Source: Castanea sativa
Taxonomy: Eukaryota; Streptophyta; Magnoliopsida; Fagales; Fagaceae
Assembly: GCF_040712315.1 (NCBI RefSeq)
Contig: NC_134018.1
Location: 12,854,835-12,918,834 of the forward strand
Direction of reading: 5' to 3'
Length of the DNA: 64,000 bases
Shown: piece after piece, positions 11,351 through 23,907 of the stretch
Position numbering within the stretch: position 1 is the stretch's first letter
Layout: each line of letters opens with the position of its first letter
Translations under genes and position numbers: made by a program
The notes under the pieces: model-generated
Seen by the model: only the letters and a program-made list of their open reading frames with translations
Database searches by the model: none
What the model was told of the DNA's origin: nothing

Positions 11351-12434
11351 TTCCAATGCTCCTTCTAGCCTAAGTGGCCAACTTTTTTGCTTTTATTTTC
11401 ACCCTCATATTCAAATGTATCCAATATTTATATATGCATAGTTAACTCCTCTTAGAATATCGGCAGCCTATTATACTATAATCTGCGATATTGTCTTTTT
11501 CATTATAGCTATCGTCAATGCTAATTTGAATGCATCAATGGGTTCTTTAAAATACAGCCGGCATTGGTCGATTATCTTGGTTTATAGGCCAACATTTTTG
11601 TTTGTTTCCATAATTCCAATCAGTAATTTTACTAGGTGTATTAATTTGTTATCTAACTTTACTGTTTGTTTGTTTGCATGTAGTTACTTACACTCCATAA
11701 GAATTAATTGCTGTAATTGACGTTGAATATTTCTTTAACCAATTGAATCTAGTTGATGACGATAACTTGAAAATAAATTTGATGATTTTTAGGAATGTAG
11801 TAGGTAGTTTTTTATGACTTTGCATTGTTATGTAGGGACAAACAATGTCACATTCTTGCTTTTCGGCAATGGCCATATTTGGTTCCCATTTTATGGTTGG
11901 TTTTGTTTTCGATATAGTATGTGGTTGATTACATGTTGCACCCTTCCTAAGCAAAAAGACACAAAGATTGTAAATTATCAAATTCACTTGTACCTTTTAC
12001 TTGCCAAAAGCCTTGTAACTGAATTGGTACTTCACCATGCACAAGTGCTTGGAGTCTAGGGGGAAAGATTTTGAACTGAGGAATTATATAGAACTTATAA
12101 ATATAAATCATGAAATTTACTTGCAACATGTGTACATTTGAATAAGGCTAAGTGACCCAAATTAGATAGATAGATCGAATCTCATAAACAAACTCCCAAA
12201 GGGATTAAGTACCGCATCAAGCCATAAGGTTGATTAGATCAAGTATCATTTTCCTTTGGTTAAAACATAGCATTGGTCACTAAAATTTGAGTCATATTCT
12301 ATTTTAGTCTCTGAAGTTTTTTTAAAAAAAATTCTAATCCTCAAAAAACTGTAAACACAGCAAGTTAGTCTTTCCGTAACTTTGTTAAAATGGAAACTCA
12401 AATGGCTTTGTTGAATTTTACTAAATTAATATAT

Positions 12435-12475
<41 letters not shown>

Positions 12476-13600
12476 GCCATGCTACCAAATAATTAATTTG
12501 ATACATTTATAATTTTTAAAGAACTAAAATAGAAAACTTCAAATTTTGGAAACTAATTAAATTTTGATTGAAAATTTAAAAGTTAACCATTTTTTTTTCT
12601 ATTTTTGGTTTTCATTTTATTGTCTTCTTTCTTTTTTTCTTTTTCTTTTTTTAACAACATCAGTATTCTTTTTTGAAACCAACAACATTAGTATTCAATA
12701 AGAGTCATAACATATTTTATAATAAATCTCCCTCCTCCATTGAGACCATCGTATCTGGTATTTTATCTTTCGTTCAAAATTTCAGTTTTACGAAGTAAAA
12801 AGGCAAGGCAATAGGCATGCCCACATTTTAGCGCAATTCGTGAAACAGATTGGTGACTTTCAAGTTTGGTTGGAGGAGATTCCCAACCTCATTGAGTACG
12901 CGTGTACTCAAGATGCAACCATTTCAAATTCTGTTTAATAAGAGATGCAATGTCTTGCCATCAAAAAAAAAAATCTCACAAAAATCACAAGTACAGTCAT
13001 AACATATTTTATAATATATTTCACAACTATTAATTTGATAAATTAGTAGTGATAGGTAATAAAATAGTATCAATAATAGGTTTAGACGAGAATGAATAAT
13101 AACATTACCAAATAAGAAATAGAAAAAGAATAATAATCTCTCAATTCCAAAAAACATGAAATTTGTTGTGAAATTTTATTTTAGTCTTTTTATGTACTCC
13201 GACTATGTTCTGATTTTGCAGTTTATAATCATGGAATAGAAAACAATATAAGACTTGACTTGAACTCAATGCATTCAGCGTACTAGACCCATTGGCATGA
13301 TGACATATAACTAAAAATAGACACATATTACTATTGTGATAAGTCTAATGCAACTGGATGTTGCGCCCAAGTTTTGCATAGTATAATATTTTTCATACAC
13401 TCCTATTAATGTTTATAGGGGATTTGTCTTTCCTGTACGTCATTGGGGTGTAATGACACGTAAGAAACCTCTAAATCACACCACTTCAACTCAAAAAATG
13501 TTTGATCTCCATCTGTTGCAATAGGAAAGTGACAACAGCCAGCAAGTCCAAGTGTTTTTTTTTTTTTTAATCTATGATAGATTAATATACTATGACAAAT
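11351..13600. other. ABCB upstream flank, no gene seen
   Basis: This is the 5' side of the ABCB gene and adjacent intergenic DNA. No clear TATA position or coding exon was found. A (TA)n microsatellite occupies about 12438-12472, within a stretch (about 12255-12600) that looks like an AT-rich fold-back repeat. Confidence 0.5.
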
Positions 13601-13776
13601 GGGTTTCATTTAGCTCAACTGGTAAAATTTTTAGTAATTGAATAAGAAATCTACGGTTTAATCATTGCCTATACCAAGAACCAATTAGTGTCTTGCCGCC
13701 TACACTGAAAACCGATTGATATCTTAGTCTGATGTTAAAAGCTATAATCAGGAGTAGACATCATAAGTTGAAACTA
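13601..13776 (+). mobile_element. tRNA-type SINE, decayed
   Basis: The copy carries a Pol III A-box-like TAGCTCAACTGG (13611-13622) and a decayed B box near 13653. It then has a block (GATTGATATCTTAGTCTGATG ... ATCAGGAGTAGACATCATAAG) that is shared, in reverse orientation, with the SINE fragment at 47678-47778. An internal partial repeat of the CCTA(C/T)AC...ACCGATT segment is visible. Confidence 0.65.
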
Positions 13777-13830
13777 GCTAATATATATATATATAAAAGA
13801 TGATTCCCCTCCTTCAACTGGACTTTATCT

Positions 13831-14139
13831 GTTTCGAAAATACCCTCATTAATGAAAAGTAACTTCGTTTAAAAATAGGGTCATAAATTTCAAATAACAA
13901 ATTTCATTTTGAATTAAAAAATAAAACTCCTAATATTTAGGATTTTTTTCTCTTCACGTTCAAAAAAGATATTACAGTTACTGCTTATCTTTAAAATAAT
14001 TCTTTTTATTTGTTTGAAAAATAAAAATATATATTTCTAAATTATAATAGATGCAAATTATTAACATTTACCAAAAAAATAAAATAAAATAACCTTTGAG
14101 ACTAGTATATATAAAAGAGCCTCAGAGACTAGTATATAC
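13831..14139. repeat. Direct repeat, left copy (partner at 14746-15029)
   Basis: The sequence from GTTTCGAAAATACC to the GAGCCTCAGAGACTAGT motif recurs at 14746-15029. The two copies flank a Harbinger-like MITE. The origin is unclear: it could be a local duplication or the ends of a larger element. Confidence 0.6.
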
Positions 14140-14174
14140 ATAAGAGGAATTCCCTCTTTTAACTAGTCTTTTAA

Positions 14175-14735
14175 ATTTCGTTTGGGAGTTCATAAGAAAA
14201 TGGAATAGAATGGAACATAATGATTATAAGGGAATGGAAAGGAATGCAATAGAATGGAATGCATATAAGTAAGAGAAATGAATGGAATGAAATTAAGTAA
14301 CCTTAATTGGATGTTTTAAAATAAAAGAATGGAAAGGAATGAAAATGGATGGAATATAAGTAATCTTATTTGGGAGTAACATGAAGAGAATGGAATGGAA
14401 TCATTTTTTGACAATATTATTATTAAACCCCATAGTTTAAAATAAAAGGTTGAATATATAGGGGTATTTTGAGAGTTTTAGAAGAAAAAAAAAATTATTA
14501 AATCTAATTTCATTCCCTCCCATTCCTCTCAATTTTGGAGAGATTTTAAGAGAATAAAAAGGAATAAGCGTTCTCTCTTACTCATTCAATTCCCTCCTAC
14601 TTAAACTCCCAAATAAGGGAGTGGACTTTCCATTCCCTCTATTAAAACTTTCAAACAAGGGAATGGAAGAATATTCTAAAACTATTATTTTCATTCCTTT
14701 CCATTTCATTTCATTCCCTCCGCCGAAACGAGGCC
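14175..14735. mobile_element. Tourist/Harbinger-like MITE, copy 1
   Basis: The left end reads CGTTTGGGAG and the right end CCGAAACGAGGCC, an imperfect inverted pair. The interior is rich in GGAATGGAAT on one side and CATTCCATTCC on the other. A TTA/TAA target repeat borders it. A second copy lies at 17698-18196. It is non-coding. Confidence 0.65.
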
Positions 14736-14745
14736 TTAAGGCTCC

Positions 14746-15022
14746 GTTTCAAAAATACCATCATTAATGAAGGGTAACTTCAATTAAAAATAGGATCATA
14801 AATGTTAAATAATAAATTTCATTTTGAATTCAAAAGGAGAACTCCTAAATTTAGGATTTTTTTTCTCTTCACGTTCAAAAAAAAAATTACAGTTACTGAT
14901 TATCTCTAAAGTTTATCATTTTTATTTGTTTGAAAAAAAAAATGTTTATACATATTTCTAAAATTATAATAAATGGAAATTTTTAACTTTTACTCAAAAA
15001 AATGAAAGAGCCTCAAAGGCTA

Positions 15023-15029
<7 letters not shown>
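14746..15029. repeat. Direct repeat, right copy (partner at 13831-14139)
   Basis: It matches 13831-14139 through most of its length, including the TTAGGATTTTTTTCTCTTCA block and the final GAGCCTCAAAGGCTAGT. It runs directly into a (GT)n(GA)n microsatellite at about 15024-15073. Confidence 0.6.

Positions 15030-15073
<44 letters not shown>
15024..15073. repeat. (GT)n(GA)n microsatellite
   Basis: A short GT run is followed by about 35 bp of uninterrupted GA repeats. Confidence 0.95.
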
Positions 15074-15075
<2 letters not shown>

Positions 15076-15304
15076 TTTGGCAAACTTTTGTTGCTTTTGT
15101 TATATGCTATGAATCAATTTGTTTGTTGAGGTCAAACAATTAAACAGGACTACCTAGAAATGATCTATGATGCAATAAACATGGCTTTGATCTTCCTAGA
15201 AATTTATCGTGTACCTTCGTATTTGGGCAAAGAATGCATCCTTTTCAGCCAATTTTTTTCTCATGTTCTTGATGCCATAAATATACCATAAAAACCTGCC
15301 TACT

Positions 15305-15986
15305 GGTAGAGGAGCTAAAAAAAAATTTCAAAGGAGGCCGAGTTAAACATATATATAATCAAAAGAATATATATATAACATAAATAAAACTAAAGGCCTT
15401 TTAACTCCTCATCATGAAATTCACATTTATTGTTTCTTCTAAAAGGAAAAAAAATCCATATATCTAATTTTCTAAATAAAAAAATAAAATAAATGAAGAA
15501 ATTTATTATTATTATTATTATTTTTGGAGAAACAAGCACACATGCAAAGGAGAGGGAAATGAGAAGGAGTTCTAACACAAAGGCATACCACAAACTTCAC
15601 TTAAAAGCAATGGTAAAAAAGTTTTTTATTAAAAGCATTTACTTATATATTTTTAGGATATGCTATTATGATATAAGAGTAATTAAATGGGGAAAATAGT
15701 GCATTAATAATATATAAACTACTCTATTTTTATGAGATACATTAAATACACTTTGAATTAATGAGTTATGTATGGTATGGTATAAAAGTAATTAGTGGAA
15801 ACAAAATTAGTCAACCAAATAAATTTGCTAAATGTTTTTAGTAAAAATTTAGTGGGCCATTATTTAAATTTACATCTAAATTTATATATATTTTTTACCA
15901 AATATATAAGAGGAAGGAGTGATTTTTGAAAACTCAAAGGGGGCCATGGCCCCTAGTCCCCCCTCCCTGGCTCCCTCCACCCCTAC
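15305..15986. mobile_element. Non-autonomous hAT-type element
   Basis: The 8 bp target repeat TGCCTACT is exact on both sides (15297-15304 and 15987-15994). The left end is GGTAGAGGAGC and the right end GGCTCCCTCCACCCCTAC, an imperfect inverted pair. An 8 bp duplication fits hAT. There is no transposase; ORFs inside are short and AT-driven. Confidence 0.7.
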
Positions 15987-16283
15987 TGCCTACTATTAGT
16001 ATTTTGAATATGGAATTTTTTTTGTTCAAAAAATAAAAATTGTTATTAAAATTGTTAACAACTTCATTAAAATAGATTTGATTTTATGAAAAACATCATC
16101 TACATTGATAAGAAATTGTTCTTTTTAATTTTTTGGATTGTTTAACTATGTTATAACAATCTTGATAACTTTTTTATGCTAAATTGTTAATACATACATA
16201 CATATACACATACAATTTTGATTAAGTTACACCTTATGTAACTTTTAATAATGTTACACCGTTCAAAAATTTATAGTTGGATA

Positions 16284-16463
16284 GAGCAAGATTTAGGTAC
16301 AGTATTTAGGTGTTGTTCCTTAAGTTCCCATTTTAAGATTCTGTTATGTGGATTTTTTCTCATGGGAAGGAAGTGTATTTTTTAGTTAAGTAGCCACATG
16401 GCTAAATCTTAAAAGGAGAACCTAAAGAACAGCACCTAAAGTATTGTACTTAAGTTTTGTTGT
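16284..16463. mobile_element. TIR MITE, 180 bp
   Basis: Arms of nearly 50 bp are inverted copies (left 16292-16340, right 16405-16452). The left arm contains CAGTATTTAGGTGTTGTTCC, matched in reverse by GGAGAACCTAAAGAACAGCA. GTTGGATA flanks both sides (16276-16283, 16464-16471). Confidence 0.75.
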
Positions 16464-16763
16464 GTTGGATACATTGTTTAACAAATCCATTTTTGGATTA
16501 CATTTTCTCCTTATACTCTTCATATTTGCAAAATTTCATGATATTCAAAGATAAATGACTATCTTATTTAGAACATGTTTTAAATTAAATTTTTTTTAAT
16601 ATTTTAAAATTAAATACAAAACCTGATTTTATTTATCAAATAATAAATAATATTTGACTAACACAAAATTTGTCAAGCTTGTTTAAGAATAATGAGAACA
16701 AGTAATTAAACAATGAGATTTTTAAAATTTTAATCCAATTGAAAGTTATTGAATAGTATACTA

Positions 16764-16950
16764 GTATAATATTAACAAAAAGTTACATAAGCTATAACTT
16801 GATTATGTCTTCCCCTCCCACCATATAAAGGTGTGTGTGTGCGCGCGCGCGCGAGACCGTTATCAAGTGGTCTAATATTAACAAAAAGTTACATTAGCTG
16901 TAACTTGATTACTTCTCCCCCTCCCAACACATAAATATGCCTGTGAGTTG
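16764..16950. repeat. Two tandem copies of a ~107 bp unit with (GT)(GC) run between
   Basis: The block TAATATTAACAAAAAGTTAC and the following CTTGATTA...CCCCTCCCA segment occur twice, near 16764 and 16871. A GTGTGTGTGCGCGCGCGCGC run lies at the end of the first copy. Confidence 0.65.
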
Positions 16951-17181
16951 CTTATTTTGTTATTTAAAAAAATTAATATTTGTATTTTTTTTTTTCACAT
17001 ACACACATTTGTGTTTGTTTTGATGTATCCATACCATAATTCGACAAAAAAAAAAGTAATCTTAGGAGCATAAATTTTTTAAAATGCTGACATGACAAGT
17101 TATAATCAGAGTAACATCCATTTTTTATAACCCAACACTTACACAATTCTTATTAGCATGAATGACAACATACCACCTTCG

Positions 17182-17204
17182 CCCCCCCCCCCCCCTCCCC
17201 CCCC
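17182..17204. repeat. Poly-C tract
   Basis: Fourteen C, one T, then eight C. Such G/C homopolymers are rare in this AT-rich window and prone to sequencing error. Confidence 0.9.
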
Positions 17205-17697
17205 AAACTCTCCTGGCGGGCCACAAAAAATAAAATTACATTACTCTCCTTTAAGGTTTTATAAAACTACAATTTTCCCAAAATGTTTCATTAAATTTCC
17301 TTGAGATTTATATAAATGTAACTGTTAAGTTCATGCTCTTTTAAACTATTATTTTATAATGGAATATTTCATTTTCAAAAAATATTTTTACCTAAATTAT
17401 GGACAAAAGTGACAACTCCTTTCTTTGATATTTGTGGATGAATGACAGTGCCCCCTTAATTATATGTATAAATTAATAGGGAAAAAAATTGAAAAAAGTG
17501 ACACCTCCCTCCTTTGATATCTGTGAATAAAATGACACTCCCCCCTTAATTATGTATAAATTAATAAAAATAAAAATTTTGGTGAAATATAAGAATCTGT
17601 TATAGAATAGAATATTTATTTAGTGAAAACCAAACTGCTTATATTAATAAAAATTTCAAGAAGGAAGTAACTTCAGAAGTAATTTGAAAAACCTTAA

Positions 17698-18196
17698 GGC
17701 TCCGTTTGGGAGTTCATAAGGGAAGGGAATAAAATGGAATGTAATGAAATAGAATGAAATGTATTTAAGTAAGGGAAATGAATGGAAAAGAATGAAATTA
17801 AGTAACATTGATTAGATGTTTTAAAATAAAGGAATGAAAATGAATGGAATGTAAGTAATCTTGTTTGTGAGTAATATGAAGAGAATAAAATGGAATCATT
17901 TTATGACAATATTACTATTAGACTCCTATTATAAAATAAAGGGTTGAATATATAGGAGTATTTTGAGAGTTTTAGTAGAAAATTCATTAAATCTAATTTT
18001 ATTCCCTCTCATTCCTCTCAATTTCGGGAGAATGAACATTTGAAGTTTTAAGGGAATAGAGAGGAATGATTGTTCCCTTCTACTCATTCAATTCCCTCCC
18101 AATTAAAACTTCCAAACAAGAGAAGGGAAGAATATTCTAAAATTATTCTTTTAATTCTTTTCGATTCCATTCCATTCTCTTCTCCCAATCGAGGCC
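17698..18196. mobile_element. Tourist/Harbinger-like MITE, copy 2
   Basis: It begins GGCTCCGTTTGGGAG and ends CTCCCAATCGAGGCC, an imperfect inverted pair. TAA lies on each side (17695-17697, 18197-18199). The interior matches copy 1 at 14175-14735. A 3 bp TAA target fits PIF/Harbinger. Confidence 0.75.
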
Positions 18197-18694
18197 TAAG
18201 GGAAGTTGATGTAATTTTAAAAATCAAAAGAGATATATATGGTGCGTAAGGACTGCCACTTGAAATGCCAGCTTCTCATATGATAAGCCATAATAATCGT
18301 GTGACGATTAATGCAATATGCTAAACTCTTTTACTTACTTATTTTTATCCATCATACAGAATAGCTAGCAAATTTCAGAATCCAAAATAAGTGCTTAATG
18401 AATAAAATAAATCAAACAGCATAGGTACGGCTCTACACAGACTACACTATCACTGTTAACCTCTATGACTATTTTAAATGTAAATGAAATATTGTAATAA
18501 AGTTTCTTTCTTTATTGAATGTTATTTTTTTTGTTTGGGGGGAGGGTTAAATGTCAATTCTTTATCCATAGAAATGCATTATCTCATTTCGGCTTAACCT
18601 AATTATCTGTACAATGCTTATACTAAGATACATTTTGATGATCATCATTCATCACCCAATAGCATCTCTGATATATTAACATGTAATATTTCAT

Positions 18695-18729
<35 letters not shown>

Positions 18730-20775
18730 AAGGTCTTCGAACACCTAACTACTCTCTCCCTCGTATGTGAATTCCCTCGGTTCAAAGACTCAAAGGTCAA
18801 TTCTGTAGATAGCTACAAAAATTGTCATTATCTAAGGAAGATACCTATTTGTCGATAATCTAATTTTAAATCTCACTAACCTCAAATTTCTACAAGCAAG
18901 AAAATCAAAAAAGCAAAAGCAATCGCAATTTTCTCATGCTTTTCTGGGCTAAAATTTCATATACCTATCCTAAACTCCTTTCTTTTTTATCCTTTATTTA
19001 TTACTGTTTTATCGCTAGAAATTGCTCAGAATAAGAAGAAAATTAGTTTCTATCATCCTTAACATGGGTTAAAAAAAATTAACATATCAAAAACTGCAGA
19101 TAGCACTTTTACTCCCTCCCTGGTGAAACAGGCCTTCATCCTTACTGTAATGTAATATTGCTATTAAATGAAACCATGTATATAAAATTGAAAACCTATA
19201 TGCAATTAGTTGTTATACATTCATTCATTCTTAATATTGGTACAAACACTTGAAAATAGTAGGATCCACAATATGGTATGTCCTGGTATATATACTTCCC
19301 AATCTTGTAACACCAATAAAGAAAACCCAAGCCACCTTCAAGGAGTTCATTCTAAAAATCCATAAGATTATCCTTCTTAGTCTTTCAAACTAAAATAGAT
19401 TATCAGTGTTTTCACGTGCCCCAGAAAAGAGGCATGTTCATTTAAGCAAAACGCTACATGAAAGGAGCAAACACATGGAAGAAGTCAATAGTAAAACTTC
19501 TCCAGATTTCACAGAATGCAATAAAAGCATAACCAGACAATTATCAGTTCATATGTTCTAAGAGGAAGAGGTAAACAAGTAAAAGAAGAGAGCAAAAGAG
19601 AGAGAGAGAGAGATTTCACTGAGAATCATGATCTAGGGAATCATAATGTTGCCCGCTGCAAACCTTGTCATGCTTCTAACAAAACCTCAAGAATGAAAAC
19701 CAATTTCCTTTTTAATTGTTATGCTCTCCTTCAGAACCCAGGATTCCATTACCTGTATAAGATATTATAAAACATGTCAGACAGTGGTTAAGTCAAATAT
19801 CAAGGATCAAGCTTTTATATTGATATGAAAATTTTAGAGTTAATAACTTAACATTCATTGTCTAGTAACAAGGTGATGAAAGTCTCAAACTAATTTAACC
19901 TATGTATATATGCAAAAATGATAAATTAATGTACTCTGAGTTGATGCGTATAACTCGGTAAGTAGCAATTGACCATCACCTTACACGAAAATATAAGCAA
20001 TACCATTGTCATAAACATTTCATTCACAAAATTTAAACAATTTAATGTCTCACATTTTACAATATCAATATTTTGATTTAAAAATAAATGTTAAGAATAG
20101 AGTTTGTGAAAGGTTTGTCAACAGAGTGTTCATGAAATTAACACTATTGTTAAGTAGTCCTAGGTTCATAAATTGAAAGTCACATGACACATAATGATGT
20201 CATGAATTTACAATGACATTGTACAATCCCAAATGACAAATAATTATTTATTAGTTTTAAAAGAGAACATGCATAAGAAGTCTGTCTATAAAAAATCAAC
20301 TTTTTTTTTTGAACTTATAAGAATCAAGAAAATAATCAACTTCAATTATAAAGGATTAATACAAATATAAAAGATTATGAAAACTTTAATATAATAAATC
20401 CTTTTAAAAAAAAATTAAGTATAGAACAATAATAAATCCTTTTAATTTTGAATGTGTACATAATATGAGGGAGGGAGTGCAAAAAGTCAGAGGGGGCCAT
20501 GGCTCCCTGGCCCCGACCTCCACCACTGGTGTCAGATATTAATGACCACTAAGGGAACCTGAAAATTTCTTAGATCATGCCACTCTACCAAATTACAAAA
20601 AAGGTGGCACTATATGTTGAATTACCATCCACTTGATTCAAACTGAAACAGGAATCTGCTTGGAATATGTCAAAATCTTAAACATCTATGTAAAAAAACA
20701 GGCTAGTAAAAGGTTAAATGCATATATAATCAGTGATATTCTACCATAAGAGGAAATAATAACATGAAACGAGTT
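18197..20775. other. Intergenic stretch 3' of the F-box gene
   Basis: No coding region is seen. It has an (AT)n tract at about 18701-18726 and a GC-rich transposon end around 20480-20525 (GGCCATGGCTCCCTGG then CCACCACTG) that resembles the end of the hAT element at 15305-15986. On the minus strand an AG acceptor followed by GTAATGGAATCC near 19752 could begin a 3' exon of the F-box transcript. Confidence 0.45.
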
Positions 20776-21966
20776 TCAGTACTCACATGGGAGGAGGCTT
20801 TCTGTATAAGGAAGCACGACAGGAAGATTACTTTCAAAATCATCTGCAAAATCAAGTTCTGTCCAGGTGCCATCATCCAAATTATAGATCAGATACTGGT
20901 CTGAAGTGATGAAAAAAATTTCAGTCTTCCGTGCAGCTACAAAATTAATAGAGTCTACACATGAGAAAGGAACATAATCACTACATTTCTTTTCCCAATT
21001 AGACTCATTTGAGTCATGTAGAATCCATACATCCACAACTTGATCATCATCATATACAGCAACTAGTGATAAGAAACCTTCCAAATCAACCAAGAATGCA
21101 TGTGCAGTGACTTCATCCGGAAGACTGATAACTTTAAAATTTTCCTCTATATCAACTGAAAGAATGGAGCCAGGGGTTATAATATCTCCTTCTTCAGGAA
21201 GAAACCAGTATATTTTTCCATTAACATATACATGATTTGAACCCAAGGGACAGTACAGGATACCAATGGGACAGTACTGGACATCACCTATGCCTCTCCA
21301 GGATCCAGTAATGGATGAATATACCTCACACTTGATATCATCAGAATCATACTTGGGATGGAAAAACCGATACACTTTGTACTCCCAAGGTTTGGGGCCA
21401 AAAGCAACTCCAATAGATATTTTCTTCTCAGAAGGACTACCCTTGGGAAGTAAATAGACTTCGCGAGTAGCAGGATTGCAGATACGAATATCAAAGTCTA
21501 TCAAATATACTAATTCTCTGTTTGAGTCTGGAACAAATGGGTAGTTGATGAAACACAGTAGACCATTACAAGAACAAAGCAGACTGAGAGAATAAATATC
21601 TTCACAACCAAAAAGAGTAATCTTTTCAATGATTTCCCCATTGCCCTTCATATGATACAAATTCACTAACCCATCCATATAGGGATAAATTAAATAATTG
21701 GGTTTTTCCAGGGACCAGCGTAACTGCAATTTGATGAAGGTTGAACTCTGTATCAATCTACGCCATTGTTTAGAAACAGACTTGAAAGCTAGAAGGGACT
21801 TAATGGGAACCCTTGAGAGAATATCAGCAAGGATGTCTTCTGCAGATTCTACTTCATACCAAGCATCACTCCTCTTTCGGATAGGCTTACTGCCAGTTTG
21901 AAACATTTTAAATTTCCTTTTTAACCTCTTTCTTCTCAAGAAAAACCTGGTACTCCAATTTGTCAT
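20776..21966 (-). CDS. F-box protein with F-box associated (FBA-type) domain
   Basis: A single open frame of 396 residues from the ATG at 21966. The N-terminus is strongly basic (RRKRLKRKFK), like a nuclear localisation signal. An F-box of the form EDILADILSRVPIKSLLAFK...QWRRLI sits at about residues 41-84. The rest follows the F-box associated pattern: CSCNGLLCF, ICNPATREVYLLP, GVAFG, then HVYVNGKIYWFLPE and VDVWIL. F-box proteins recruit substrates to SCF ubiquitin ligases; this one's target is unknown. An AG acceptor lies just upstream (exon begins at 21985), so the 5' leader is spliced. An out-of-frame ATG at 21985 opens a 25-codon uORF overlapping the start. A strong GTGAGT donor overlaps the last codons and could replace the C-terminus in a spliced form. 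Confidence 0.88.
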   Translation of the reverse strand: MTNWSTRFFLRRKRLKRKFKMFQTGSKPIRKRSDAWYEVESAEDILADILSRVPIKSLLAFKSVSKQWRRLIQSSTFIKLQLRWSLEKPNYLIYPYMDGLVNLYHMKGNGEIIEKITLFGCEDIYSLSLLCSCNGLLCFINYPFVPDSNRELVYLIDFDIRICNPATREVYLLPKGSPSEKKISIGVAFGPKPWEYKVYRFFHPKYDSDDIKCEVYSSITGSWRGIGDVQYCPIGILYCPLGSNHVYVNGKIYWFLPEEGDIITPGSILSVDIEENFKVISLPDEVTAHAFLVDLEGFLSLVAVYDDDQVVDVWILHDSNESNWEKKCSDYVPFSCVDSINFVAARKTEIFFITSDQYLIYNLDDGTWTELDFADDFESNLPVVLPYTESLLPCEY

Positions 21967-23706
21967 ATTGAACAATCAAATCCATCTGCAGTACAAAGAG
22001 ATCATAATGATTGTTCTAACATGCATAGTTGTTTTCTAGTTCATAAATAATTTTTTTTTTTTTTTAAACATGCATAGAGTGCAGTAATAAATGTTAATAA
22101 CAAAACCAAGTCTTCATGACTTTTCTTTATTTATTTCATTGCCTCAGAAATTTAAGATTTATGTTTAGACAAAATTCTCTAATCTCCAACTATAAATTCT
22201 GGAAACTGTAGCAATATCTAGAGCCAACAAAAAATAAAAATAAGAAACAAACTTGAGTGGATCGTCTATGCCTTTTTTTTTATGTAGATAAACAAATTAC
22301 TTAAACCCTTCAAACTTAGGCAAAAAGACTTCACCTCAAAGCTACAAACAGCAAACCCAATATCACAATAAATATATCAAAGAATTACTGCATAGATAAA
22401 GAACACTATCTAACTGTATCAAATAGATTCAAACATACCAAAACCGCATCATGCAAAAAAGTCTCTGAGTTCAAGTTCCTCAGTCATCAAACCTGGTAAT
22501 TTGGATCACTATTAGGCGCCATTCCAAGTTCAACAAACATGTATTAATATAAAGAACATTATAAATTATAAATTAAATAAACAAACTGAAAAGCATTCAA
22601 AAGAAAAACTTGTCAAGGTAATAACAAAGAAATTCTTACTGATGCATAAAACATGGACGGCATTAACAATATAAAGCATGAGTTGCAAACAAGAATTGAG
22701 GCATTTTCAAATTCAAATATAATGAGAGGGCAAGAATAAAGAGAAGTTAAGGACAATCGACCACATCTAAGATCATGACTAAATAGCTTCCTTGTAATGG
22801 CTAATCTATTTATGATTCTCTGCTGACCTCCGGGTACCCCAATTTCTATATATAAAGCCTCTCCACTACCAATGAAGCCAGGCACTTAAGCACCAAGGCA
22901 GCCCTCTCCAAAAAATTATAAAAGCTATGGTAAAGTATAGTATTGCTATTATTTAGACCTCCACCTTAATGTCCATGATCGTAAATACCCATGAATTTTA
23001 AAAAAAAAAGATGAAGAAGTTCATACTCCATATCAAAACAGCATGCACTGAGTTTTGCATCTTATTGCATTTCACAATAACACATTATAATTTTTCTAAA
23101 AGAAACAAGTTTTAAAATCTCATGACAGAACAAGCCATATACCAAATGACTGGAACACAAACAACCATGAAGATGATTAAAGAAAGAGAGTGCATTTACA
23201 GAGTCTCTAGGGAATTATATCAGAATTTTACATCTTCTTATATATATATATATATATGAAAAAGGGGTAGGAGGGTCGACTAGAATGACTTCCCTACCAA
23301 GGTGTTACAATAGTAACATCCTACCCGCTAGGTCTGAGCTTGCAAGTAGGTAACTGGTGAGCCATAGTTGTTATCCCAGCACCAGGGCACTAATGGGTTT
23401 ATATACAGAAATCATAATTTTAAATTTTATTGACATTATGCCTACAAGGATGAAATAGCAAACAGTCAAAAAAAAAATGGAGTGTGTATGGTAGCAAAGA
23501 ATGAAGATTAATAGCAGGGCCCCTCTTCTTCTATCTAATGCTAATACATAAAACAGAAAATCAATCTCCAATCAGATCATTTTTACTGTAGATGAAACAG
23601 GCACTCAAATAAACAAACAGTCCAGACAATTGGGATCTAGAGGAGAAAAAGGTATGAATATGTAACCAATGGATTTAAGATACAGCCATGCTCAAAACAA
23701 AATTCA

Positions 23707-23719
23707 TATATATATATAT

Positions 23720-23760
<41 letters not shown>

Positions 23761-23790
23761 GACAGAGACAGAGACAGAGAGAGGGAGAGG
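23707..23790. repeat. Compound (TA)n(GA)n(GACA)n microsatellite
   Basis: TA units pass into GA, then GACA tetramers, then GAGACA units. Arrays of this kind are usually length-polymorphic. Confidence 0.95.
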
Positions 23791-23907
23791 AAAGTATGTA
23801 GGGTGGGAAAGGCCATAAATATAATAAATCTCATTGTATGGTGGCAAAAAAACAATGATTTATTGTGGACGGCTACGAAAGGGTTTATAAGGGGGAAAAA
23901 AGGCTAA

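Noticed and set aside
22613..22885. 90-codon minus-strand ORF
   Set aside because: No domain, no conserved pattern and no splice or promoter context; probably chance in intronic DNA.
23707..23790. Regular GACA array considered as a CRISPR-like repeat
   Set aside because: It is a simple tetranucleotide microsatellite with no spacers, in a plant nuclear genome.
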